Positions 32,678 to 41,600 of a stretch of DNA of 64,000 nt are shown here, piece after piece. The stretch lies in assembly GCF_014203735.1 (NCBI RefSeq), contig NZ_JACHJQ010000001.1:607269-671268 (forward strand). Direction: 5' to 3'. A program made the position numbers and the translations under genes. The first letter of the stretch is position 1, and every line of letters starts with the position of its first letter. This stretch comes from Actinophytocola algeriensis (GTDB lineage Bacteria; Actinomycetota; Actinomycetes; Mycobacteriales; Pseudonocardiaceae). A model generated the notes under the pieces. It worked only from the letters and a program-made list of their open reading frames with translations, was not told the origin of the DNA and did no database searches.

Positions 32678-33733
32678 ATGAAGGTGGCGCGTTTCTACGC
32701 CCCCGGTGACATCCGCCTCGAGGAGGCGCCCGAGCCGGACCCGGGCCCGGACGAGGTGAAGATCGCGGTGAAGCAGTGCTCGACCTGCGGCACCGACGTC
32801 AAGATCTTCAACCACGGCCACCACCACCTGGTGCCACCGCGCGTGATCGGCCACGAGATCGCCGGTGAGGTCGTCGAGGTCGGGTCGGACATTCCCGAAT
32901 CGAACGCAGGCGGCTGGGCCGCGGGCGACCGGGTACAGGTCATCGCGGCCGTCCCGTGCGGCCAGTGCGCCGAGTGCCGGGACGGCCGGATGCAGGTCTG
33001 TCCCAACCAGACCTCGGTCGGCTACCACTACGACGGCGGGTTCGCCGAGTACCTGATCGTGCCGAGGCAGGTGCTCGCGGTCGACGGGCTCAACCGGATC
33101 CCCGATGGCGTGGACTTCGCGGAGGCCTCGGTCGCCGAGCCGCTCGCGTGCGTGCTGAACGGGCAGGAGCTGGCGAAGGTCGGCCCCGGCGACGACGTGG
33201 TCGTGGTCGGCGCCGGGCCCATCGGCTGCCTGCACGTGCGGCTCGCGCGGGCCCGCGGCGCCAACCGGGTGTTCCTGGTGGAGCTGAACCGCGCGCGCCT
33301 GGACATGTCCGCGGCGAAGGTCAGGCCGGACGCGACGATCTGCTCGGCCGAGGTCGACGCGATCGACGAGGTGAAGAAGCTGACCGACGGGCGCGGTGTG
33401 GACGTCGTCATCACCGCGGCCGCCGCCGGTGCCGCGCAGGAGGACGCGCAGCACATGGCCGCCCGCAGCGGCCGGATCAGCTTCTTCGGCGGCCTGCCGA
33501 AGGACAAGCCGACGATCACGCTGGACTCCAACCTGGTGCACTACCGCGAGCTGACCATCGTGGGCGCCAACGGTTCCAGCCCCGCGCACAACAAGAAGGC
33601 GCTCGAGCTGATCGCGTCCGGCCAGGTGCCGGTCGCCGACCTGATCACGCACCGGCTCCGGTTGTCCGAGCTGCACGACGCCATCAAGCTGGTGTCGTCG
33701 GGTTCGGCGATCAAGGTGACCATCCAGCCGTAA
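32678..33733 (+). CDS. Zinc-dependent medium-chain dehydrogenase (polyol-phosphate type)
   Basis: The 351-aa protein has the MDR layout: catalytic-zinc Cys in CSTCGTD and the GHE motif, the structural zinc cysteines CGQCAECRDGRMQVC, and a Rossmann motif VVVGAGPIGC. It resembles sorbitol/threonine and galactitol-1-phosphate dehydrogenases rather than the classical MtlD family, which is absent here. In this operon it probably oxidises the incoming hexitol phosphate to a ketose phosphate for the PfkB kinase. The start is four bases after the EIIA stop. Confidence 0.88.
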   Translation: MKVARFYAPGDIRLEEAPEPDPGPDEVKIAVKQCSTCGTDVKIFNHGHHHLVPPRVIGHEIAGEVVEVGSDIPESNAGGWAAGDRVQVIAAVPCGQCAECRDGRMQVCPNQTSVGYHYDGGFAEYLIVPRQVLAVDGLNRIPDGVDFAEASVAEPLACVLNGQELAKVGPGDDVVVVGAGPIGCLHVRLARARGANRVFLVELNRARLDMSAAKVRPDATICSAEVDAIDEVKKLTDGRGVDVVITAAAAGAAQEDAQHMAARSGRISFFGGLPKDKPTITLDSNLVHYRELTIVGANGSSPAHNKKALELIASGQVPVADLITHRLRLSELHDAIKLVSSGSAIKVTIQP

Positions 33734-33762
33734 GTTCGGCAGGGCCCCGTCGAGGAGGACGC

Positions 33763-34029
33763 ATGCCCACGAGGGACGTTGTTGTCGGGTCACGGATCGG
33801 CCTGCACGGCAGGCCGGCGGCGACCGTCGTGAAGACCGCACAGGCCCAGTCGGTGACCGTGCGCATCGGCACCGGGGAGAAGCCACCGGTCGACGCGAGG
33901 AGCATCATCGCCGTGCTCTCGCTGGGCGCGCACGGCGGTGACACGGTCACCATCTCCGCGGACGGCGACGGTGCCGACGCCGCCCTCGCGGCGATGGCCG
34001 AGGTGCTGGAGAAGGATCTCGATGCCTGA
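33763..34029 (+). CDS. ptsH: Phosphocarrier protein HPr
   Basis: The 88-aa protein has the HPr active-site segment GLHGRPAATVV with the phospho-histidine, and the regulatory-serine region DARSIIAVLSLGA. It shuttles phosphate from EI to the EIIA. ATG 33763 follows a strong GAGGAGG site. The stop overlaps the EI start by 8 bases. Confidence 0.93.
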   Translation: MPTRDVVVGSRIGLHGRPAATVVKTAQAQSVTVRIGTGEKPPVDARSIIAVLSLGAHGGDTVTISADGDGADAALAAMAEVLEKDLDA

Positions 34030-35644
34030 GCTGCACGGGTTGGGCGTCAGCCCGGGACGCACGGCGGGCCCCGTCCACGCGATGGGTGCCCCGCCGGTCC
34101 TGCCTGCCGAGGTACCGGCCCCCGGCCCGGACGAGACGGAGCGGGCGGCGAAGGCACTCCAGTTCGTGGCCACGTCACTCGACGAACTGGCCGCGCGGGT
34201 CACCGGTCCCGCCGCGGAAGTCCTCGCCACACAAGCGATGATGGCCGCGGACATGACCCTGGCCGAGGCGGTCACCGCGAAGGTGGCCTACGGCAGGCCC
34301 GCGGCGTGGGCGATCACGGACGCCATCGCCGACCAGCAGCAACAGTTCGCTTCGCTGGGCGGGTACTTCGCCGAGCGGGCGGCGGACCTCGCCGACCTGC
34401 GGGACCGCGCGGTGGCATGGCTGCTCGACGTGCCGATGCCGGGCCTGCCGCGCCCAGGCGTCCCGTACGTCCTGGTGGCCGACGACCTGTCCCCGGCGGA
34501 CACCGCACTGCTGGACGACTCGGTCCTGGCGATCGTCACCCGTCGCGGCGGCCCGACGAGCCACACGGCGATCCTGGCGCGTGCCCGTGGCCTGCCCGCG
34601 GTGGTGGGCTGCGCCGGAATCCTCGACGTGCCGGACGGCACGCCGGTGTCGGTGGACGGCGTCACCGGCGCGGTGGCCGAGGTTTCCCCGGCACAGGCCG
34701 AGGAGATCGCCGCGGCCGGGCAGGAAGAACGCGAACGGAACGCGTCCCTGACCGGGCCGGGCCAGACCGCCGACGGTGTCGCGGTCCCGCTGCTGCAGAA
34801 CGTGGGCGGCGCGAAGGACCTGACGCCCGACGGTGCGGGTGTTGGCCTGTTCCGCACGGAGTTCCTGTTCCTGGGACGGACTTCCGCGCCTCCGGTCGCC
34901 GAGCAGGAGACGGCGTACCGGGAGCTGTTCGAGGTGGCGGGGGACCGCAAGGTGGTGCTGCGGACCCTGGACGCGGGTGCGGACAAACCGCTGCCGTTCC
35001 TCGGGCTGGCGGCGGAGGACAACCCGGCCCTCGGGGTGCGCGGGCTGCGCACGTCGCGCGTGGACCCGTCGGTGCTGGCCGAGCAGCTGGAGGCGGTGGC
35101 CCGCGCGGCCACCGCCACGTCGGCCGACGTGTGGGTGATGGCCCCCATGGTCGCCACGGCCGAGGAGGCCGCGGAGTTCGCCGCACTGGTGTACAAGGCG
35201 GGGCTGCGGACGGCCGGCGTGATGATCGAGGTGCCGGCCGCGGCGCTGAAGGCCCGGCAGATCCTGGCCGAAGTGGACTTCGTGTCCCTGGGCACCAACG
35301 ACCTGAGCCAGTACACGATGGCGGCGGACCGGATGAACGGCGAGCTGGCGGACCTGCTGGACCCGTGGCAGCCAGCGGTGCTGGAGCTGGTGGCGCTGGT
35401 CGCGTCGGCCGGGCAGGAACTGAGCAAGCCGGTGGGCGTGTGCGGCGAGTCGGCCGGGGATCCGTTGCTGGCGTGCGTGTACGCGGGCATGGGGATCACG
35501 ACGCTGTCGATGTCGGCGCCGTCCGTGGCCGCTGTCCGGGCGTCGCTGGCTTCGCGGACGTCGGCTGAGTGCCGCCGGCTGGCGGAGCTGGCGCTGGCGG
35601 CCCCGACCGCGGAGTCGGCCAGGAAGGCAGTAGCGGAGGCCTGA
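34022..35644 (+). CDS. ptsI: PTS enzyme I (phosphoenolpyruvate-protein phosphotransferase)
   Basis: The 540-aa protein starts MPELHGLGVSPGRTAGPVHA. It has the phospho-histidine motif GGPTSHTAILAR, the PEP-binding barrel (LLQNVGGAKD, GVGLFRTEFLFLGR) and the catalytic GVCGESAGDP near the C-terminus. It transfers phosphate from PEP to HPr and is the general energy-coupling PTS enzyme. Its presence in the operon makes the locus self-contained. Confidence 0.95.
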   Translation: MPELHGLGVSPGRTAGPVHAMGAPPVLPAEVPAPGPDETERAAKALQFVATSLDELAARVTGPAAEVLATQAMMAADMTLAEAVTAKVAYGRPAAWAITDAIADQQQQFASLGGYFAERAADLADLRDRAVAWLLDVPMPGLPRPGVPYVLVADDLSPADTALLDDSVLAIVTRRGGPTSHTAILARARGLPAVVGCAGILDVPDGTPVSVDGVTGAVAEVSPAQAEEIAAAGQEERERNASLTGPGQTADGVAVPLLQNVGGAKDLTPDGAGVGLFRTEFLFLGRTSAPPVAEQETAYRELFEVAGDRKVVLRTLDAGADKPLPFLGLAAEDNPALGVRGLRTSRVDPSVLAEQLEAVARAATATSADVWVMAPMVATAEEAAEFAALVYKAGLRTAGVMIEVPAAALKARQILAEVDFVSLGTNDLSQYTMAADRMNGELADLLDPWQPAVLELVALVASAGQELSKPVGVCGESAGDPLLACVYAGMGITTLSMSAPSVAAVRASLASRTSAECRRLAELALAAPTAESARKAVAEA

Positions 35645-35680
35645 TGCCATGAGGGCGCCGCGCGCGAGGCTCCGTCAGCA

Positions 35681-36532
35681 CTAGACCGACGGACGGATCA
35701 GTTCCTCCGCGACCCACTTCGCCACGCCTGCCGGGTACGGCGCCGGCAAGCTCAGCACGATGTGGCGGAACCCGGCCTCAGCCGCCACCGCGATGGCCGA
35801 CCGTGTCACCTCTGGCGAGTCGTACGACACCGGTACGGGGATCGAGCGGGTGATCGAAGCCGGGTCGCGGCCGATCTCCGCGCAGTAGCGGTCCAGCAGC
35901 GCGCTGCGCTCGACCATGTCGTCCCCGCCGGGGAAGTTCCACAGGTCCGCGTGCTCGGCGACCACGCGCAGCGTCGCCGACGAGCGGCCGCCGATCAGGA
36001 TCGGCGGGTGCGGGCGCTGGACGGGCTTGGGGTTGCCGAACGCGCCGGTGAGGCGGACGTGGGTGCCGGAGAAGTCGAACGGCTCCCCGGCGGTCCACAG
36101 GCGCCGGATCACCGTGCACGCCTCGGCGAGGGCGGCCACCGCGTCCCCGGCGTCGTGGTACGGCAGACCGTGGGCGTCGTACTCGCGTCGTGCGAGTGGA
36201 TGGCTGGGCCGGGAACCCGCGCCGATGCCGAAGTCGAGGCGACCACCGGACACGATGTCCACGGTCGTCGAGATCTTGGCCAGGACAGCGGGCGGGCGGA
36301 AGCGGTTGCTCGTCACCAGCACGCCGAGTCGCAGCCGCCGGGTCCGCGCGGCCAGGGCCGACAGCAGCGTCCACCCTTCGAAGGCAGGCCCGGCGGGGTC
36401 CCCGCCGATCGGCATCAGGTGGTCGAACAGCCACGCGTGCTCGATCTCGGCGACCTCGTCCGCCTCACGCCAGACCCGGACGACGTCGTCGTAGGTGACC
36501 TGCATGGGCGCTGTCATGATCCCGAAACGCAT
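35681..36532 (-). CDS. LLM-class (F420- or flavin-dependent) oxidoreductase
   Basis: The 283-aa protein starts at ATG 36532, eight bases after GGAGG; the frame is open upstream without support. It begins MRFGIMTAPMQVTYDDVV and has the luciferase-like barrel pattern: WLFDHLMPI, LLSALAARTRRLRLGVLVT, DIVSGGRLDFGIGAG and HPPILIGG. In actinomycetes this branch generally uses F420, which I infer here. It is divergent from a TetR gene with a large inverted repeat between. The substrate is unknown. Confidence 0.9.
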   Translation of the reverse strand: MRFGIMTAPMQVTYDDVVRVWREADEVAEIEHAWLFDHLMPIGGDPAGPAFEGWTLLSALAARTRRLRLGVLVTSNRFRPPAVLAKISTTVDIVSGGRLDFGIGAGSRPSHPLARREYDAHGLPYHDAGDAVAALAEACTVIRRLWTAGEPFDFSGTHVRLTGAFGNPKPVQRPHPPILIGGRSSATLRVVAEHADLWNFPGGDDMVERSALLDRYCAEIGRDPASITRSIPVPVSYDSPEVTRSAIAVAAEAGFRHIVLSLPAPYPAGVAKWVAEELIRPSV

Positions 36533-36559
36533 GAGAGGGTCCTCCGTGACACCACGATA

Positions 36560-36603
36560 ACCGGAACGCTGCTCCGCAACGATACGGAGCAACGTTCCGG
36601 TTC
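36560..36603. promoter_or_regulatory. TetR operator: 18-bp inverted repeat
   Basis: Arms 36560-36577 and 36586-36603 (AACCGGAACG...TGCTCCG) pair at 17 of 18 positions around an 8-base spacer. It lies between the LLM oxidoreductase and TetR starts, so one bound regulator could control both genes. Confidence 0.75.
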
Positions 36604-36617
36604 GCAAGGGAGGGTGC

Positions 36618-37160
36618 ATGCGGGCGGATGCGCGGCGCAACGAGAAGGCGCTGCTCGACGCGGCGGCCTCGGTGTTCGTCGCCTCGGGGGTCGACGCGCC
36701 GGTGCGGGCGATCGCGGCCGAGGCCGGCGTCGGCATGGGCACGATCTACCGCCACTTCCCGACCAGGGCGGACCTGGTCGTCGCGGTCTACCGGCACCAG
36801 GTCGAGGCCTGCGCCGAGGCCGGGCCCGCCCTGCTGGCCGAGAGCCCGTCCCCGCACGTCGCGCTCGGGAGGTGGATCGACCTGTTCGCCGACTTCCTCG
36901 TCACCAAGCACGGGCTGGCCGCCGCCCTGCGGTCCGACGAGGCCGGCTTCGAGACGCTCCACGCCTACTTCCTGGACCGCCTCGTGCCCGTGTGTGCCGA
37001 CCTGCTCGCGGCCGCGGCCGAGGCGGGTGACATCCGTGCGGGTCTTGACGCCTACGAGTTGATGCGAGGTGTCGGCAACCTCTGCATCGGAGCCGACCAC
37101 GACGACCGGTACGACGCGCGCAAGCTGGTCGGGTTCCTCGTCGCGGGGCTGCGGCCCTAG
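36618..37160 (+). CDS. TetR-family repressor
   Basis: The 180-aa protein has an N-terminal HTH: RNEKALLDAAASVFVASGVDAPVRAIAAEAGVGMGTIYRHFPTRADLV. The C-terminal ligand domain is of the common actinomycete SCO-type (about 85-180). ATG 36618 follows GGAGGG. It probably represses itself and the divergent oxidoreductase through the inverted repeat at 36560-36603. Confidence 0.92.
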   Translation: MRADARRNEKALLDAAASVFVASGVDAPVRAIAAEAGVGMGTIYRHFPTRADLVVAVYRHQVEACAEAGPALLAESPSPHVALGRWIDLFADFLVTKHGLAAALRSDEAGFETLHAYFLDRLVPVCADLLAAAAEAGDIRAGLDAYELMRGVGNLCIGADHDDRYDARKLVGFLVAGLRP

Positions 37161-37500
37161 TCGGACACGACGGTCAAAATTCGGTCACCGGGTGTACTAA
37201 CACCGGGGATCACCGTCCCCGTTCATGATCAACTGTCAAATACTGTCCGGCTCGTTACGCCATTTGGGCCTTAACTTTCGTCGACGATCGACATAAGTTC
37301 GAGTCGTTTAGTCGGAAGCGGCTATGTCCACGCCACCAGAGGGACGCCCGGAAAGCCACCCCGGGTCGAAAGGCGAGGCAGCGTGACAACGGACGTCACC
37401 CACGTGCCATCTGTGTGTCGCGCCGCGTCTCCACATCCCAGCAGCAACGCGAGCGGTCCGCGCGACCGCTCCTTCCCGTGCCCATGAACGGAGTTCCACA
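37161..37500. promoter_or_regulatory. Gene-free leader/promoter region of the laccase operon
   Basis: This 340-base stretch has no credible gene. It is A+T-richer than its surroundings at about 37170-37320, fitting a promoter and leader for the laccase gene. A small inverted repeat GGTGT...ACACC lies at 37191-37204 and an 8-bp GAGCGGTC stem lies near 37459-37480. I cannot fix the promoter. Confidence 0.35.
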
Positions 37501-38661
37501 ATGGACAGAGACGGCCGACCGGCGCTCTCGCGCCGATCGATGCTCGCCGGCGCCGCGGCAGCGGGTGTACTCGCCCCCGCCGTAGCGGCCAGCGGCGTCG
37601 CCGCGTTCTCCGCGGCGGCCGGGGCCGAGTCCGCGTCCGCGACCGCGGCAGCGGCAGGCCAGACCCGCCAGATCACCCTCTACGCCGAGCTGTTGCCCGG
37701 CACCAACCTGGTCGGCTACGCCCTTGAACCCGGCAAGCCGACGGTCCCCGGCCCCCTGCTGGAGATCTACGAGGGCGACACGCTGGAGATCGAGCTCGTC
37801 AACAACACCGACGAGCGGCTGTCGATCCACCCGCACGGCGTGAACTACGACACCAACTCGGACGGCGCGCCGTTCAACGGCTCGTTCAACAACCCCCGCG
37901 AGACCCGCGTCTACACCTGGCGCACCCGCACCACCTACCAGCGTGACGGTGTGTACATGCCGGGCAGTGCGGGCTTCTGGCACTACCACGACCACGCGAT
38001 GCGAGGCGACCACGGGACCATCGGGCTCATGCGCGGCCTGTACGGCGGGCTGATCGTCCGCAAGCGCGGCGACCTGCTGCCCGACCGGCAGTACACGGTC
38101 GTGTTCAACGAACAGACCATCAACAACAAGATCGCCCCGGACACCCCGATGTTCGAGGCGAACCAGGGTGAGCGCGTCGAGTGGATCTGCATCGGGCACG
38201 GGAACCTGCTGCACACCTTCCACCTGCACGCACACCGCTGGGCGGACACCCGCACCGGCATGCTGGCGAGCGCGAACGACAACACGCCGGTCCTCGACAA
38301 CAAGGACCTCAACCCCGGCGGCTCGTTCGGATTCCAGGTCATCGCCGGTGAGGGGGTGGGCCCGGGCGCGTGGATGTACCACTGCCACGTCCAGGGCCAC
38401 TCCGACTCCGGCATGTCGGGTGTCTTCCTGGTCCGCAACCCGGACGGCAGCATGCCGCCCGGCGCGCAGGAGGCGATCGACCGCTTCCACGGCCACGCGC
38501 ACACCTCGATGTCCGCGACGGAGATGAAGGCCATGGGCGCCGAACCCGTGCCCACGGGCCCGCACGACGGCATCGCGCCGATCGCGCCGGACAACCCGTC
38601 CGCCAAGAAGGCCAAGAAGAACCAGCCATCCACCAAGCCAACGCACGGCGGCCACAAGTAA
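37501..38661 (+). CDS. Two-domain (small) laccase, multicopper oxidase
   Basis: The 386-aa protein has a Tat signal (SRRSMLAG, residues 10-17, hydrophobic to about 40) and two cupredoxin domains. All copper motifs are intact: HPHG (H110, H112), HYHDH (H161, H163, H165), HTFHLH (H238, H241, H243) and HCHVQGHSDSGM (H294-M305, with C295 the type-1 cysteine). Such small laccases form trimers, oxidise phenols or other donors outside the cell and reduce O2. The C-terminus is Lys/His-rich. It heads a run of secreted redox genes and may accept electrons from the cupredoxin encoded downstream (inference). Confidence 0.93.
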   Translation: MDRDGRPALSRRSMLAGAAAAGVLAPAVAASGVAAFSAAAGAESASATAAAAGQTRQITLYAELLPGTNLVGYALEPGKPTVPGPLLEIYEGDTLEIELVNNTDERLSIHPHGVNYDTNSDGAPFNGSFNNPRETRVYTWRTRTTYQRDGVYMPGSAGFWHYHDHAMRGDHGTIGLMRGLYGGLIVRKRGDLLPDRQYTVVFNEQTINNKIAPDTPMFEANQGERVEWICIGHGNLLHTFHLHAHRWADTRTGMLASANDNTPVLDNKDLNPGGSFGFQVIAGEGVGPGAWMYHCHVQGHSDSGMSGVFLVRNPDGSMPPGAQEAIDRFHGHAHTSMSATEMKAMGAEPVPTGPHDGIAPIAPDNPSAKKAKKNQPSTKPTHGGHK

Positions 38662-38685
38662 GTGCAGAGAAAGGACAGCCCGACC

Positions 38686-41600
38686 ATGGGGCGAAGAAGC
38701 TCTATCGGCTGGTCGCGAAGGCGACGAGCCCGCGGATACACAGCGCTCGGTGCAGCGCTGGCTCTCGGTGCGTCGTTGATCAGCACAGTCGCGGCAGTAC
38801 CGGCACCTGCCGCGGCGGCAGCACCGGCGGCCACCGCACCGATCAACATCCTCGTGTTCCGCGGCGCCGCCGCGGCGCAGAAGGACCCGGTCGTCCGGGC
38901 CACGGACGCGATCACCAGCCTGGCGTCCGCGAGTGGCATCGGCGTGACCGCGTCGTCCGACCCCGCGGTGTTCAGCGCCGCGAACCTGGCCAAGTACCGC
39001 GGCGTCGTATACCTGTCGGCACAGGGCGTCGAGCTGAACAGCGGGCAGGAAGCCGCGCTGCAGCGCTACATGAAGGCAGGCGGCGGCTTCCTGGGCATCT
39101 CCGACGCGGCCCGCGCGCAGGAGAACTCCACCTGGTTCACCGGCCTCATCGGCGCTCGTCCGGCCGGCTCCCGGCTCGTCTCCGAGGTCACGGCCAGCGG
39201 TGAGAACGCGCCGAACGAGGGCAAGGACAAGCTGATCGACGGGGACCCGGCCACCAAGTGGCTGGCGTTCAGCCGCACGGCCTGGATCGCCTACAAGCTG
39301 GCCGCGCCCTTCGCGGTGTCGAGCTACTCGCTGACCTCGGCGAACGACTTCGACAACCGCGACCCGAAGAACTGGACGCTGCAGGGCTCCAACGACGGTA
39401 CGACGTGGGTCGATCTGGACACCCGCACCGACCAGGACTTCCCGCAGCGGTTCCAGAAGCGTGAGTTCACGTTCACCAACACCACGGCGTACGCGCACTA
39501 CCGGCTGAACATCACCGCGAACGCCGGTGAGACCGCCACGCAGCTCGCGGACTGGGACCTGGTCGCGGACGACTCGGAGCTCCCGCCGCCGCCGGAGCCC
39601 GCGGTGCAGGAGGCGACGATCGACGTCACCGACCGGCACCACCCGGCCAACGAGGGCCTCGGCATGACCTGGAACCGCACGGACCGCTTCCTCAACTGGG
39701 AGCAGAACCCGGTCGGCCAGGTGCACACGATCGCCCAGGTGCGGGAGAACACCTACACCCCGGGCACCGGCGCGAACGGCGCGTTCCACCCGATCTCGTG
39801 GTGCCGTGACTACGAGGGTGGCCGCTCCTTCTACACCGGCATGGGCCGCACCGAGGCGAGCTACGGCGAGGAGGCGTTCCGCAGCCACATCCTCGGCGCG
39901 CTGAAGTGGACCACCGGCATGGTGCGCGGTGACTGCAAGGCGACCATCGCGTCCAACTACAAGGTCGAGAAGCTGAACGCGAACAACGCGGCAGGCCAGC
40001 TCGACCAGATCGGCGAGCCGCACGGCCTGACGATCGCGCCGGACGGCAAGGTCTTCTACATCGGCCGTGGCGCGTGCGCCGACAACGTGGTGCCCCAGCC
40101 GAACGACTGGACCAACCCGGACATCGGCAAGGGCTGCGGCACGATCCACGTGTGGGACCCGGCGACGAAGAAGGCGAAGCTCGCCACCACCCTCGTCGTG
40201 ATGGGCAACCGCGGCAGCGGTGGCGAACTGGTCAAGAACGAGGAGGGACTGGTCGGCATCACGCTCGACCCGGCCTTCTCGGACAACGGCTGGGTCTACG
40301 CCTACTGGATGCCGCACGAGTCGATCGACCGCGACGCCCGGATCGGCAAGCGCACCGTCTCGCGCTTCACGTTCAACAAGACCACGTTGACGATCGACCA
40401 GGCGACCCGCAAGGACCTGCTGTCGTGGGACACGCAGATCCACAGCTGCTGCCACGTCGGTGGCGGCATGGCGTTCGACAAGGACGGCAACCTGTTCGTC
40501 TCCACCGGTGACAGCAACTCGTCGCAGGGCTCGAACGGGTACTCCGGCAACAACTGGACGCAGGAGTACAAGGGTGTGTCCTTCCAGGACGCTCGCCGCA
40601 CCTCGGGTAACACCAACGACCTGAACGGCAAGATCCTGCGGATCCACCCGGAGGCCGACGGCACCGCGTCGATCCCCGAGGGGAACCTGTTCCCCGAGGC
40701 GAACGACACCGCCAACAAGACGCGGCCCGAGATCTACGTGATGGGTGTCCGCAACCCGGCACGCCTGCAGGTCGACCCGGAGCACAACTGGGTGACCACC
40801 GCGTGGGTCGGTCCGGACGCGTCGTCGCCGAGCCCCGAGCTCGGCCCGGCGAAGTACGAGACCGCGACGATCATCACCGAGCCAGGCAACCACGGCTGGC
40901 CGTACTGCATGGGCAACAAGCAGCCGTACCGCGACCGCAGCAGCAGTGACGCGGCCGTCCTCACGGGCTGGTACGACTGCGACAACCCGATCAACACCTC
41001 GCCGCGCAACACGGGTCTGATCAACCTGCCGCCGGTGAAGAAGAACATGATCTGGTACTCGCCGGACGGTGGGGGCCCCATCTTCCCGAACCGCCCGAAC
41101 AGCAACATCCCGACCTACGTCGCCGCGGACGCGACCTACACCCAGCCCTACCTGCGTGGTGGCGGCCAGGCGGTCATGTCCGGTCCGACGTACCACTACG
41201 ACCGCGTCAACACCAACAGCGGTGTCGCGTGGCCGGAGTACTGGGATGACAAGTGGTTCATCGGGGACCAGTCCAACGCGCAGAACCGGATCGCCGTGAC
41301 GGTGGACCCGGCCGGTGTGCCGACGGCGCAGCCGCCGGTGTTCGCGGAGACGCTGCGGCAGATCATCCCGCCGGGTGGCGGTGACAACAAGCTGCAGAGC
41401 TGGATGGACGCCAAGTTCGGTCCGGACGGCGCGCTGTACATGATGGATTACGGCAGCGGCTTCTTCACCATCGCCGCGAACCAGAAGCTGATCAAGATCA
41501 GCTACATCGGTGGTGCCGCGACCCCGACGCCGGCGGCGTCGAACGTCGCGGTGCAGAACAAGCCGCTGACCTACTCGTTCAACGGCTCGAAGTCCGGCGG

